A stretch of DNA of 64,000 bases from Bretschneidera sinensis (GCA_023935145.1 CM043699.1:66809638-66873637), one strand, 5' to 3'. Shown: positions 1-10,265, counted from the stretch's first letter. The notes: a model not told the origin generated them from the sequence alone. Numbers and translations: made by a program.

Positions 1-760
1 CAATTATAAGATTAACTCAAATAATTGACAGAACATTTATACTAAAAATTGTCAGATTTGTACAAGCAAATCTGAACTACTACGCCAAACAACGGCAGGG
101 CTTCATCTTCAACCTTAGCTGAAGAGTCTAGCCACTCATAACTATAAAACTATAATAACACGTGCTAAACATTTAAACTAAAACAACTGGATATAAAGAA
201 ATAAATAAACAACTTTACATGGAAGAAATTCCACTCGCTGACGGGCGGCGCTTCCCCTCGTGGTAGCAATGCCTTCGGGATCCACCAGAATGCTGACGGA
301 TGTCCACCGGTAAACACCAAAGTGGCTTAGGAATTGTACGTTGAATTATGAAGCCAAATGGTGTTTATATAGGGGAAGTCACAGAGCACTGCAGGTTTCA
401 GATTCGATGTGGGATACTGGCCCGAGTGCGCTCGATCGCATGTCTTGTGCGCACGATCGCATGTGCGCTCGATCGCATGTCTGCTACGATCGATCGTAGA
501 TGCACTGAACTTCAAATATTTTGATGTGGGATGTTGACCATGCGCTCGTTCGTAGGCAGGTGCGCTCGATCGCATATCTCGTGCGATCGAGCGCAATGTC
601 TCCAGAAGCTTCAAATCTCCTGAAATGCTTCATTTTCTCCACAAAGCTGTAAAAACACACAAAACACAAGAAAGACATAAAATAAAGTGAAATACTACTA
701 ACTAAGAGCATAACAAATATAAGTTAAGGGTCTAAAATATGCAATATTTAAGACTCATCA
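1..760 (-). repeat. A2: partial 5' LTR of an A-family element, inverted
   Basis: Read on the minus strand this is the first part of an A-family LTR, starting TGATGAGTCTTAAATATTGC at 760 and running off the window at 1. It aligns with the start of the A1 LTRs at 1225 and 5572. It has a TATA box (minus strand, 364-371) and a CGATCG-type repeat array (about 420-590). It cuts into the RNase H coding sequence of B0, whose frame begins at once at 761. The rest of A2, including its other LTR and TSD partner, lies left of the window. Confidence 0.9.
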
Positions 761-1224
761 TGCGCCCTCCTAGTTAAAGATACCCCTTTTGAGTGGACTC
801 AAGCTTGTCAAGAGGCCTTTAAAGCGCTGATTGGCAAGCTTACTTCCGCACCTATAATGCAGTCATCGGATTGGACTTTACCTTTTGAAATCATGTGCGA
901 TGCTAGTGACTACGCTGTAGGTGCTGTTCTTGGACAACGAGGGGAGGGTAAACCTTTTGTCATTTATTATGCTAGTAAGACTTTAAATAGTGCTCAAATG
1001 AATTACTCTACAACTGAAAAAGAGTTGCTAGCTGTAGTATTTGTTTTAGATAAATTTCGTGCTCATTTAATTGGTTCTCCTATCCTTATTTTTACAGATC
1101 ATGCAGCCCTTAAATATCTTCTTACGAAGAAAGATGCTAAGGCACGACTAATCCGATGGATTCTCCTCTTGCAAGAATTTGATATCACCATCAAAGATAA
1201 AAAAGGAGTGGAGAATGTAGTAGC
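761..1224 (+). pseudogene. B0 pol: RNase H domain, first part
   Basis: The open frame starts at 761 against A2 and runs without a stop to 1224, where A1 interrupts it. It encodes the end of the RT-RNase H connection and the gypsy RNase H domain: [14 protein letters not shown] (first catalytic Asp), a [10 protein letters not shown] motif (Glu) and [11 protein letters not shown] (Asp). The domain tail ENVVAD continues after A1 as VADHLSRL at 6877. It would degrade the RNA strand of the RNA:DNA hybrid in reverse transcription. No mutation is seen in this part; it is disabled by the insertions and by later stops in the same frame. Confidence 0.92.
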
Positions 1225-1384
1225 TGATGAGTCTTAAATATTGCATATTTTAGACCCTTAACTTACATTTGTTATGCTCTTACTTAGTAGTATTTTACTT
1301 TATTTTACGTTTTTCTTGTGTTTTGTGTGTTTTTACAGCTTTGTGGAGAAAATGAAGCATTTCAGGAGATTTGAAGCTTCTGGA

Positions 1385-1600
1385 GACATTGCGATCGATC
1401 GCACGAGATATACGATCGAGCGCACCTGCCTATGATCGAGCGCAAGGTCATCAATCCCACATCGAAATGTCTGCAGTACATCGCACCAGCGCGATCGAGC
1501 GCACCAGACACGCGATCGAGCGCACCTGAGATCGAGCGCACCAGACACGCGATCGAGCGCATCTGCGATCGATCGCAACATACTGCGATCGAGCGCACTC
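1385..1600 (+). promoter_or_regulatory. A1 5' LTR: CGATCG-type short repeat array upstream of TATA
   Basis: Repeated short units of the form CGATCGAGCGCA, often followed by CCAGACACG or CCTGAGAT, on both strands. Each unit is rich in CpG and contains the palindrome CGATCG or near forms. It ends about 50 bp upstream of the TATA box, where an LTR enhancer is expected; an enhancer role is inferred. The matching array in the 3' LTR is at about 5745-5995, with extra units. Confidence 0.8.
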
Positions 1601-1652
1601 GGGCTAGTATCCCACATCATTTTTGCAAGCCACATTAGTCTGGGTCTTCCCC

Positions 1653-1660
1653 TATATAAA
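1653..1660 (+). promoter_or_regulatory. A1 5' LTR TATA box
   Basis: TATATAAA in the context CCCCTATATAAACACC, 3' of the repeat array. The same sequence is at 6053-6060 in the 3' LTR and inverted at 364-371 in A2. The expected transcript start is about 25-35 bp downstream. Confidence 0.75.
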
Positions 1661-2482
1661 CACCACCTGACTTCATAATTCAGTGTACAATTCCTGAGCC
1701 ACTTTGGTGTTTACCGGTTGACGTCCGCCAACATTCTGGTGGATCCCGAAGGCATTGCTACCACGAGGGGAAGCACCGCCAGGCAGCGAGTGGAATTTCT
1801 CCCATATAAAGTTGTTTATTTATTTCTTTATATTCAGTTGTTTTTAGTTTAAATGTTTAGCACTTGTTATTATAGTTTTATAGTTATGAGTGGCTAGATT
1901 CTTCAGCTAAGGTTGAAGATGAAGCCCCGCCGTTGTTTGGCGTAGTAGTTCAGATTTGCTTGTACAAATCTGACAATTTTTAGTATAAATGTTCTGTAAA
2001 TTATTTGAGTTAATCTTATAATTGATTGAGTTTAAATTATCTGTTGGATTTTCTTTGTGTTTCATCTGATGGATACATTGAATGCTTTTCGATTAAATTG
2101 GATTCCCTTTGTGATTTGTTAAGAGCGGATACATCGGGTGCTTTTGGTTTAGTTGAGATATTCTTTGTTTTTTGTCTTATAGTTGGATTCATTGAATGTT
2201 TTGATAGGCTATATTTTTAGAACATGTATGCTTAACTTTGGTGGGGTGGATTCGGAAACCTTAGTGCTTTTTATTATTAGTTTTAAAATCAATTTAATTT
2301 AGTTTTAATTTATTTTGCAAATTATCATTCAAAATTCGGAACTAGGTTAAGATAGAGTTAATTTAGATTAAAAATTATATTTTCACAACGCAATTCCCTG
2401 TGGATTCGACCTCGCACTTGCACACACTATATTGCAAACGACTCGTGCGCTTGCGAGTAATTTAAAACTCACAACGAGTTTT

Positions 2483-2500
2483 TGGCGCCGTTGCCGAGGA
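2483..2500 (+). other. A1 primer-binding site (tRNA-Asp)
   Basis: TGGCGCCGTTGCCGAGGA just after the 5' LTR is complementary to the 3' end of plant tRNA-Asp, with one apparent change (GAGG for GGGG). This primer is typical of Athila-lineage elements. Confidence 0.85.
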
Positions 2501-2578
2501 ATTATTTTGTTTGTGAAATTTTTTGATCTGAATTGATTTTATTTTTCTACTAGTTAATTTAATTTTAAAAAAAAAATC

Positions 2579-4300
2579 ATGTGGATGAATCAAGCGCCGG
2601 TTTCACAGTCTTTAGAGGACGCCCTCAAGGATTTCATTAAAATGACCAGCCCGTCCTTCAATGCTGCCAACACTTTCAATGTTGAAAGCTGTTCCATCTG
2701 TGCTAGTCCCATGCATCTAGCATAGAATTGCCCATGAATGTCGGCTTGTGCCGAGTATCCTATGGAACAAATGAATGCTTTCAATGACTGTTGTTGGCAA
2801 TCAAATGGATCTTGCTCCGAAACATACAATCCAGGGTGGTGGGACCACTCTAATTTTTCATGGGAGCAGAACCAACCAATGAATCAGGGAGGAGCCCCTT
2901 TCCATGCTCACAATCAATACACTCCCGAATTTCCTCCACCAATTCCAAGTTACAATCACTCAGCTTATCCAGCACCATCACCCGCTTACCAAACTCTCAT
3001 TCAAGCGCCAGCGTCGGTTTCGCAGTCATTGGAGGACGCTCTCAATGATTTCATGAAATCGACTAGCCAATCTATGAGTGAAGTGATGAGTGTAACAATA
3101 GAAAACACCCAAGCGATTGCCACACTAGAGAGTCAAATTGATCAGATCGCAAGTTACGTGGGTGAAGGAGAGGAAGGAGAGTTCCCCAGTCAACCTGAGC
3201 CTAACCCAAAGGAACAGTTTGCGGTGGAAAATTCTTCAACTCCCATGCATTGGCAGGAACAAGTGCAATCAACTGTCCCATACTTTTCTAGGAGACAAGT
3301 GGACAATCAAGTGGAAGAGAACCCTGCTATGCACCAAGGGCAAGAGAGTGGCAACAATGAGAAGAGAGATGCTGAGCCATCTACAGTCACTCGTATTATT
3401 AAGGATCACTCTAGGTCGTTTTTACCTAAAGTGCCTTACCCTGAGAGACTACAAGTGCTCAAGAAAGAAGGGAAGTCTGAGGACATTATGGAGGCATGCT
3501 TTGCTCAGTTTGAAGAGGGTTTGGATTTAGATAAGTTGCTTGAGCAAGCAAATACTATCGTGGAGTCTGCTCCTCGGGAGATTAGTAGGACAGAGGAGAC
3601 TATGGATGAATCCCGTATTGAGGATCCCTTGGAGGCATGCTTTGCTCACTTTGGAGAGGACTTGGGCTTAGATAAGTTACTCGATGAAGTAAATGTCATT
3701 TTGGAGTCTGATCCTCGAGAAAGCAATGAGAAGGAGGAGACCACTGCACCTGAAACCCCCAAGAAGGAACTTAAGCCTTTACCAGATAATATTAAGTATA
3801 AGTTCCTAGGTTCAGCCGATAGTTTGCCTGTGATTATACCTTCCGATTTGGGTGATGCTCTAGAGGAGAAATTATTTGATGTCTTAAGAGAGCATAAGGA
3901 AGCTATAGGCTGGACTATTGAGGATGTCAAGGGGATCAGCCCCTCGATGGTGACGTACATGATACAGTTGGAGGAGAATGCCAAGCCATCGAGGGAGCCA
4001 CAAAGAAGGCTCAACCCTGCTTTGCAAGAGGTTGTGAGGGCGAAAGATATTAAGCTGTTAGAGGCAGGGATCATTTATCCCATCTCTGATAGCAAGTGGG
4101 TGAGCCAGATTCCAGTCGTGCCTAAACGTACTGACTTGACGGTAGTAAATAAAGACGACGAGTTGGTTCCAACTCGAGTGCAGTCAAGATGGAGAAAGTT
4201 TATAGACTATCGTAAGTTGAATGCTGCCACTAGGCCTGATCATTTTTCATTCCCATTTATTGATCAGATGGTGGAACACTTAGTTGGGCCTGTTTACTAA
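2579..4300 (+). pseudogene. A1 gag remnant fused to the start of RT
   Basis: The frame opens at ATG 2579 and passes a CCHC-like knuckle (CSICASPMHLA, stop, NC). It has two stops, TAG 2723-2725 and TGA 2735-2737, then is open from ATG 2738 to 4300 (520 codons). The product has the Athila-type gag motif NPGWWDHSNFSW, a Pro-rich stretch, an acidic Gln/Glu-rich linker and a duplicated LEACFAHF-like unit. It ends in the RT entry region (KLLEAGIIYPISDSKWVS, then WRKFIDYRKLNAATRPDHF). It stops before the RT catalytic motifs. The gag core and protease are absent. This looks like a non-autonomous frame kept open after large deletions; whether it is translated is unknown. Confidence 0.8.
3488..3723 (+). 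repeat. In-frame tandem duplication in the A1 frame
   Basis: Two copies of a roughly 31-codon unit, at 3488-3580 (begins MEACFAQFEEGLDLDKLLEQ) and 3631-3723 (begins LEACFAHFGEDLGLDKLLDE), 143 bp apart and in the same frame. A third short copy pair lies earlier: 2596-2650 resembles 3003-3062 (SQSLEDAL motif). These point to repeated internal duplication during decay of gag. Confidence 0.75.
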
Positions 4301-5571
4301 TGTTGGGTCTGGCTGAAGACGTTAAACTTAGCGCTCATGGGAGGCACCCCACAGCTTATCTTTTCTTATGTTTATTTATTATTTCGCGTTTTTATGATTA
4401 ATGTTTGTTTCCAGTATTTTTTGTTTTCCAGTTTTTATTTTTCAGGGACAAAGCGTACTTCAGTTCAAGTTTGGGGGTATGCTATGAGCCATACCAGTCC
4501 AGATAGTTCTCCATATCTCAGGTCAGCTCTTTCCATATTAGTCACACATTGGGGTCAATGTGTAATTTAAGTTTGGGGGTATGGGAGACACATCACACAC
4601 TTTGTCCTAATTTGTTGTCTTTTCATCATAGAGATAAATGCGTGCTCATGTTATTGTGAAATTTTGGTTGATCTAAACATTTTCTGTGATGTGATGTCAT
4701 TGGTGAGCTTAACATTTTGAACACATGATCTGGTGATAAATTTTTTAAATTTGGTTACTTACTTTAGGCATTTTGAGAATTCACATGTTTGATCTAATCT
4801 AACACGAGCACATTAGCACAAATTATGTGAGGTATGACACGTGATTTTAATGTGTGTTTTTCCATATCTTAACTGAAATTGGATGACTTGTTGGATGAAC
4901 TCTTGGGCATAGGAAAATATATAAAAAAAAATTATCAATAAACTTTTCGCTGAGTAACTGGACCTCTTGCCTCAGTAAGTAGTGAGTGTTCACGTCAAAA
5001 GGTGGAATTTTGCTTGGTAATATTAAGGTCGGTTTAATTTCGTAGCCTTTTTGACTCGAGTTAGTAAGTCCTTAGGGGTGTCTTTACACCTAATGCCCTA
5101 AAACCACCTGGTTTGGGAGTCATTGACTCAACACTCGCTACATGAGTCAATTAGAAAGCTCAAGGGAACTAAACATAGCCGTACCTTAATAATAAAAAAA
5201 AAAGAATAAAATAAAAATTATGCCTTTTCGTTCATTTTTTATGGGAAATTCGGTGAATCTTGAGACATGGAGACCTTACACATTAGAGTTACTTGGAAGC
5301 TTCATTTTTATGTACTAATTCACCTTTCACTGATTCAAGCTTGTGATGCCTTATCCTGCCTTTTGTAAGTAATTAGATTTTAACATTTCTATTCATTGCG
5401 AAGATGGGTTTACCATTTTAAGCTTGCTTATGAATGAATATCATGGTGATGTGTGCTCCTTAAATTTTTGGATACCATGAGTGATGACTTTATCTTTATG
5501 TTCTTTGTTTTTCATTGAGTCTTTTATTTTGTTTTGCTAAGGGACTAGCAAAATATAAGTTTGGGGGTATT
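4301..5571 (+). other. A1 noncoding 3' region
   Basis: No supported gene. It holds a conserved box at 4309-4350 (starts GGCTGAAGAC at 4311), a splice-acceptor-like TTTTTATTTTTCAG then GGACA at about 4432-4450, a perfect 7-bp-stem hairpin at 4545-4562, and three copies of AAGTTTGGGGGTAT (4467-4480, 4569-4582, 5557-5570). The last copy abuts the 3' LTR and would be the polypurine tract. The stretch at 5050-5170 is conserved in the 3' regions of F and G. Confidence 0.75.
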
Positions 5572-6876
5572 TGATGAGTCTTAAATATTGTATATTTTAG
5601 ACCCTTAACTTACATTTGTTATGCTCTTAGTTAGTAGTATTTTACTTTATTTTACGTTTTTCTTGTGTTTTGTGTGTTTTTACAGCTTTGTGGAGAAAAT
5701 GAAGCATTTTAGGAGATTTGAAGCTTCTGGAGACATTGTGATTGATCGCACGAGATATGCGATTGAGCGCACCTTCGCTCGAGCACACCTGCCTATGATC
5801 GAGCGCAAGGTCATCAATCCCACATCGAAATGTCTGCAGTACATCGCACCAGCGCGATCGAGCGCACCAGACACGCGATCGAGCGCACCTGAGATCGAGC
5901 GCACCAGACACGCGATCGAGCGCACCTGAGATCGAGCGCACCAGACACGCGATCGAGCGCATCTGCGATCGATCGCAACATACTGCGATCGAGTGCACTC
6001 GGGCCAGTATCCCACATCGTTTTTGCAAGCCACATTAGTTCGGGTCTTCCCCTATATAAACACCACCTGACTTCATAATTCAGTGTACAATTCCTGAGCC
6101 ACTTTGGTGTTTACCGGTGGACGTCCGCCAACATTCTGGTGGATCCCGAAGGCATTGCTACCACGAGGGGAAGCGCTGCCCGGCAGCGAGTGGAATTTCT
6201 CCCATGTAAAGTTGTTTATTTATTTCTTCATATTCAGTTGTTTTTAGTTTAAATGTTTAGCACTTGTTATTATAGTTTTATAGTTATGAGTGGCTAGATT
6301 CTTCAGCTAAGGTTGAAGATGAAGCCTCGCCGTTGTTTGGCGTAGTAGTTCAGATTTGCTTGTACAAATCTGACAATTTTTAGTATAAATGTTCTGTCAA
6401 TTATTTGAGTTAATCTTATAATTGATTGAGTTTAAATTGTCTATTGGATTTTCTTTGTGTTTTATCTGATGGATACATTGAATGCTTTTCGATTAAATTG
6501 AATTCCCTTTGTGATTTGTTAAGAGCGGATACATCAGGTGCTTTTGGTTTAGTTGGGATATTCTTTGTTTTTTGTCTTATAGTTGGATTCATTGAATGTT
6601 TTGATAGGCTATATTTTTTGAACATGTATGCTTAACTTTGGTGGGGTGGATTCGGAAACCTTAGTGCTTTTTATTATTAGTTTTAAAATCAATTTAATTT
6701 AGTTTTAATTTATTTTGCAAATTATCATTCAAAATTCGGAACTAGGTTAAGATAGAGTTAATTTAGATTAAAAATTATATTTTCACAACGCAATTCCCTG
6801 TGGATTCGACCTCGCACTTGCACACACTATATTGCAAATGACTCGTGCGCTTGCGAGTAATTTAAAACTCACAACA
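5572..6876 (+). repeat. A1 3' LTR
   Basis: Starts TGATGAGTCTTAAATATTG after the purine tract and ends CACAACA before TSD gtagc. It has the same plan as the 5' LTR, with a longer CGATCG array (about 5745-5995) and TATA box at 6053-6060. Confidence 0.93.
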
Positions 6877-8274
6877 GTAGCTGATCATTTATCCAGGCTC
6901 ACTTTTGCGGACACTCGTGATGACATGCTAATCAAAGATGATTTTCCCGATGAGCAATTACTCTCCATTACTTCTCTACCATGGTTTGCTCACATCGTAA
7001 ATTATTTGGCTACAGGTGAAATACCTATGGATTGGAGCACCTAGGACAAGAGGAAATTCTTATATGAGGTACATAATTTTTTCTAGGATGACCCCTATCT
7101 TTTCAAGTACTGCCCTGACCAAATTCTAAGGCGTTGCATCCCTAATGAAGAGATTGCGAGTGTGTTAGAATTTTGTCACTCCCAAGCTTGTGGAGGCCAC
7201 TTTTCGATGAAAAAAATCACTGCAAAAATTTTGCAGTGTGGATTTTATTGGCCTAACTTGTTTAAAGATGCCAACCCATATTGTCGCTCTTGTGAAAGGT
7301 GTCAAAAGTTATGAGCTGTGTCGCGCCGAAATATGATGCCCCTGAACCTTATTTTAGTGATTGAAATCTTTGATTGTTGGGGCATCGATTTCATGGGACC
7401 CTTTCCCCCTTCCTTCAGGTACTAGTATATCATTGTAGCAATAGATTATGTATCCAAGTGGGTAGAGGCAGCAGTGTGTCGAAACAATGATAACGGAACG
7501 GTGATTAAATTCCTTAAAGAAAAGGTGTTGTCTTGATTTGGTACACCACGTGCTATAATTAGTGATCGAGGTACACATTTTTGCAACCGTTCTTTTGAAG
7601 ATTTAATGAAAAAATATGGGGTATTACATAAAATCTCTACTGCCTATCATCCTCAGACTAGTGGATAAGTGGAGCTGGCTAATAGAGAGATTAAACAAAT
7701 TTTAGAAAAAACGGTTAACCCCGATCGCAAAGATTGGTCTTTGAGACTAACTGATGCGCTTTGGGCTTACCGTACAGCCTTTAAAACTCCCTTAGGTATG
7801 TCGCCTTATTGGCTTGTTTTTGGAAAGCCTTGCCACTTACCCATGGAGATCGAGCATCGATCTTATTGGGCCATCAAGTCTTTTATTTTTGACATGGGCG
7901 AAGCAGGTAAACTTCGAAAATATCAGCTGACCAAGTTAGAAGAATTAAGAAATGATGCTTATGAAAATTCTAGAATCTATAAGGCTAAGATGAAGGTATT
8001 CCATGACAAAAACATTTTGAGGAAAACATTTAAACCCAATGATCGAGTGTTCTTATACGACTCCAGAATTCATAAGCATCCTGGAAAACTTCGGTCAAAA
8101 TGGACCGGCCCTTTTATAGTAAAAAATGTTTTTGAAAATGGGGCGGTAGAAATTGAGGATACTAGAGATGGTTGGGTCTTTAAAGTAAACGGTCAACGAC
8201 TTAAGATCTTAATCGATAGACATGATTTGGCAGTGGAAGACATTCAGCTTATGGATCCGGTCTACTCACCTTGA
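6877..8274 (+). pseudogene. B0 pol: RNase H tail and integrase
   Basis: Continues the frame broken at 1224 (VADHLSRL). It keeps one reading frame to the terminal TGA at 8272-8274, with six in-frame stops at 7042, 7084, 7312, 7423, 7534 and 7666 and no frameshift. Domains in order: an HHCC zinc-binding domain (CHSQACGGHFSMKK, then CRSCERC); the catalytic core with Asp in GIDFMGPF, Asp in SDRGTHFCN and Glu in LANREIKQIL; and a C-terminal part with LRSKWTGPFIV. The enzyme would insert element cDNA into the chromosome. Several stops fit single transitions from Trp or Gln codons. From 7669 to the end (201 codons) it is open. Confidence 0.93.
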
Positions 8275-9954
8275 CCACACAACAAAGGTACGTTTTTCTT
8301 TTTATTTTTGTTCTGTTTTTAGTTAGTTTTTATTCAATCTTAATTGTTAGTTTTTAGTTTAATTTAAATTTCTAAAAAAAAATGATTCCCAACATTTTAT
8401 TATTAGTATTTTGTTGTTTTCCAGTTTTACTTTCGTATTTATTTTTCAGGGACAAATATACGACGCAGTTCAAATGGTGGTGCACAATTTTCAGCTTCTG
8501 TGCACTTTTGGCTACAAAGGGAGTTTCCTTATCTTTTGCTTTCACATTGAGGACAATGTCTACTTTAAGTTGGGGGTGGAGAAAACATATTCCTGTTTTT
8601 CATGTTTTTCATTGAACTGCTTGGTGTCATTTTACCTTTTTGTTTGTTTTTAGCATGCTTTGTGTTAACCTTGGAGTTAATTAACATGTCGATGATATGA
8701 GTCTAATTGAGATAGCATATAGCGTTTAGAAGAAGTTAAATCTTGCTTCGCTTTGAGAATAAATTAAGTGTCAATTTTTCTTTGGTTTGAGACTCTGGGT
8801 TGTTGTAAGATTGCATGATTAGTCTAAAGCATTTGGAGAAGTTTTATGTGCGATTGTTTTGTGAATACTTTTGCGGTCTTAACAAGCTCTAGAACTTATT
8901 TGATAATCACTTGAGGCGAAAATCATAGAATGCACACTACTTAGGATATGATATAGGCCATTTTTGAACCGTTTGAGTCTTTCAAACTTACCCCTTGTTA
9001 TATTTATCGCTAGTCACCTATTTGAGCCTTTTTCTTGAAAAGAAAAAAAAATTTTGAGCCTTGTTTCTTTCGATAAACCATTTACTTACCTTTATGAGCT
9101 TAAAAATATTTTATCATTACCCTTCTTTTAAAAGAACTTAGTTATACACATTTGTTGAGAAGCACTTAAGAAGAGTAAGGGTGGAAATATGAGAAAATAT
9201 TACTACCATAACCCAAGTACATTAAAAGAGATAAGTTGGAGGTTGTGGAAAAGAAAAGAAAAGAATGAAAGAGGAGGTGAATGGTCTTATGCCAAAATAA
9301 AAATAAAAAAAAGAAAAAATGAATTATGGCAAAGAAAGAAGAAAAGAAAAAAAAAATGGTGATTTATCGCGAGAAATGCTCGAAAAATGGTTGAAAGAGT
9401 TGGGTGTTGAAGTAAGGTTATCTTGTGCTTAATGTGGTTATGTTTAAATTAAGAGACTTAGTTCTTTTATTTGTTTAAACTTTCCTATTCTTTGTTGACC
9501 TTTACCCTAGCCTAACGTTACAAGCTTATTAAAGACCTATTGATCCGATGTAGTGTGATTTTTCTACATAAGTGGAGAGTGATTTGAAAAGTAAGCCTAT
9601 GGAGCTTGGTTTGTGATTGATGTCCACAATTTATTATATTTTTAGAGGCGAAGACTTGTATTCATGAATGCTGTGCATAAAATCGTCCGGGTGTTCGGAC
9701 TAATGTATTGTGGTAAGATGGATGTTAAGAGTCGATAACGATTTTAAGGTTGACATTTGGATTATTCTTGGACTTGAGTGATATTTAATGATTCTATTTG
9801 TTGTATGTTATGCATGATTTTTGAGACAAAGATTTTTGAATCACTCTTGGCTAACACCAGCATTGCTGTATTTTACTTTGATTTCTAAATAAAGAATTCA
9901 TTTCATGTCTTTCACTTGAATTGCTAGGGACTAGCAATAAGCTAGTTGGGGTTG
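8275..9954 (+). other. B0 noncoding 3' region
   Basis: No supported gene. It aligns with the 3' regions of B1 (30024-31707), B2 (41609-43285) and, inverted, B3 (54709-56350). It holds a splice-acceptor-like TTTATTTTTCAG/GGACA (8438-8453), a hairpin ACATTG-AGGA-CAATGT (8544-8559) followed by TTTAAGTTGGGGGTGG, an A/G-rich stretch at about 9240-9360, and a terminal purine-rich tract before the LTR at 9955. Unlike B1-B3, I do not see the conserved box after the last stop. Confidence 0.7.
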
Positions 9955-10265
9955 TGATGAGAGTCATATAATGCATCTAAACAATACTTAATTGTTAGCA
10001 TTTTAGGGTTGATCTCGGTCGTAATCGTACTTTTACATGTTAATAACTCTAAAGTGATATTCATAAATCATTGACTTAATTCGATGCATTTTTAGGTGCT
10101 TTGAGTACAAAAGAGATGATAAAGTGATCCATGTTTAAAGCGCCAAAAGATCTTGGGTGTCGGTGCTCGTATTTATCCAAAGTTTAGACATTTCCAAACA
10201 TGATTCAAGGATGGTTAAAATCTAACCTAAGGTTGGAGTAATAAAGTACAGTAAGTTGAAAGACT

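Larger units (their letters stand above)
1225..2476 (+). repeat. A1 5' LTR
   Basis: Starts TGATGAGTC and ends near ACTCACAAC; the last base or two are ambiguous because the 3' LTR reads CACAACA where this one reads CACAACG. It contains a pyrimidine stretch ending in CAG (about 1325-1338), the CGATCG repeat array, a TATA box at 1653-1660 and an AT-rich 3' half. It is about 53 bp shorter than the 3' LTR because of different repeat-unit number in the array. Confidence 0.93.
1225..6876 (+). mobile_element. A1: complete non-autonomous Athila-like element with 5-bp TSD
   Basis: Two LTRs (1225-2476 and 5572-6876) flank a 3.1 kb internal region with a tRNA-Asp primer site, one long gag/RT-fragment frame and a 3' region ending in a purine tract. 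The 5-bp TSD gtagc is at 1220-1224 and 6877-6881 and restores the B0 pol frame. Most of RT, all of RNase H and integrase, and the gag core are missing, so it could move only with help. In 245 bp compared by eye (1801-2045 versus 6201-6445) the LTRs differ at 6 positions, suggesting a fairly recent insertion. Confidence 0.95.

Noticed and set aside
327..711. Overlapping minus-strand open frames in the A2 LTR (and similar ones at 1333-1638, 5621-6035 and 6416-6635)
   Set aside because: They lie in LTR repeat arrays and AT-rich ends, overlap in several frames, recur wherever the LTR recurs, and show no protein domain.
1385..1600. CRISPR-like array of short regular repeats
   Set aside because: Units vary in length and sequence, have no unique spacers of constant length, occur inside LTRs, and are in a plant genome.
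2026..2220. Small Leu/Phe/Cys-rich plus-strand frame in the A1 LTR
   Set aside because: It repeats in the 3' LTR and reflects AT-rich sequence; no start context or family match.
2483..2500. tRNA-Asp or tRNA-Met genes
   Set aside because: Only the 3'-terminal complement is present next to LTRs; these are primer-binding sites, with no cloverleaf around them.
4432..4452. Intron of a host gene
   Set aside because: The splice-like signal lies in a retroelement 3' region and I see no matching donor and exon pair.
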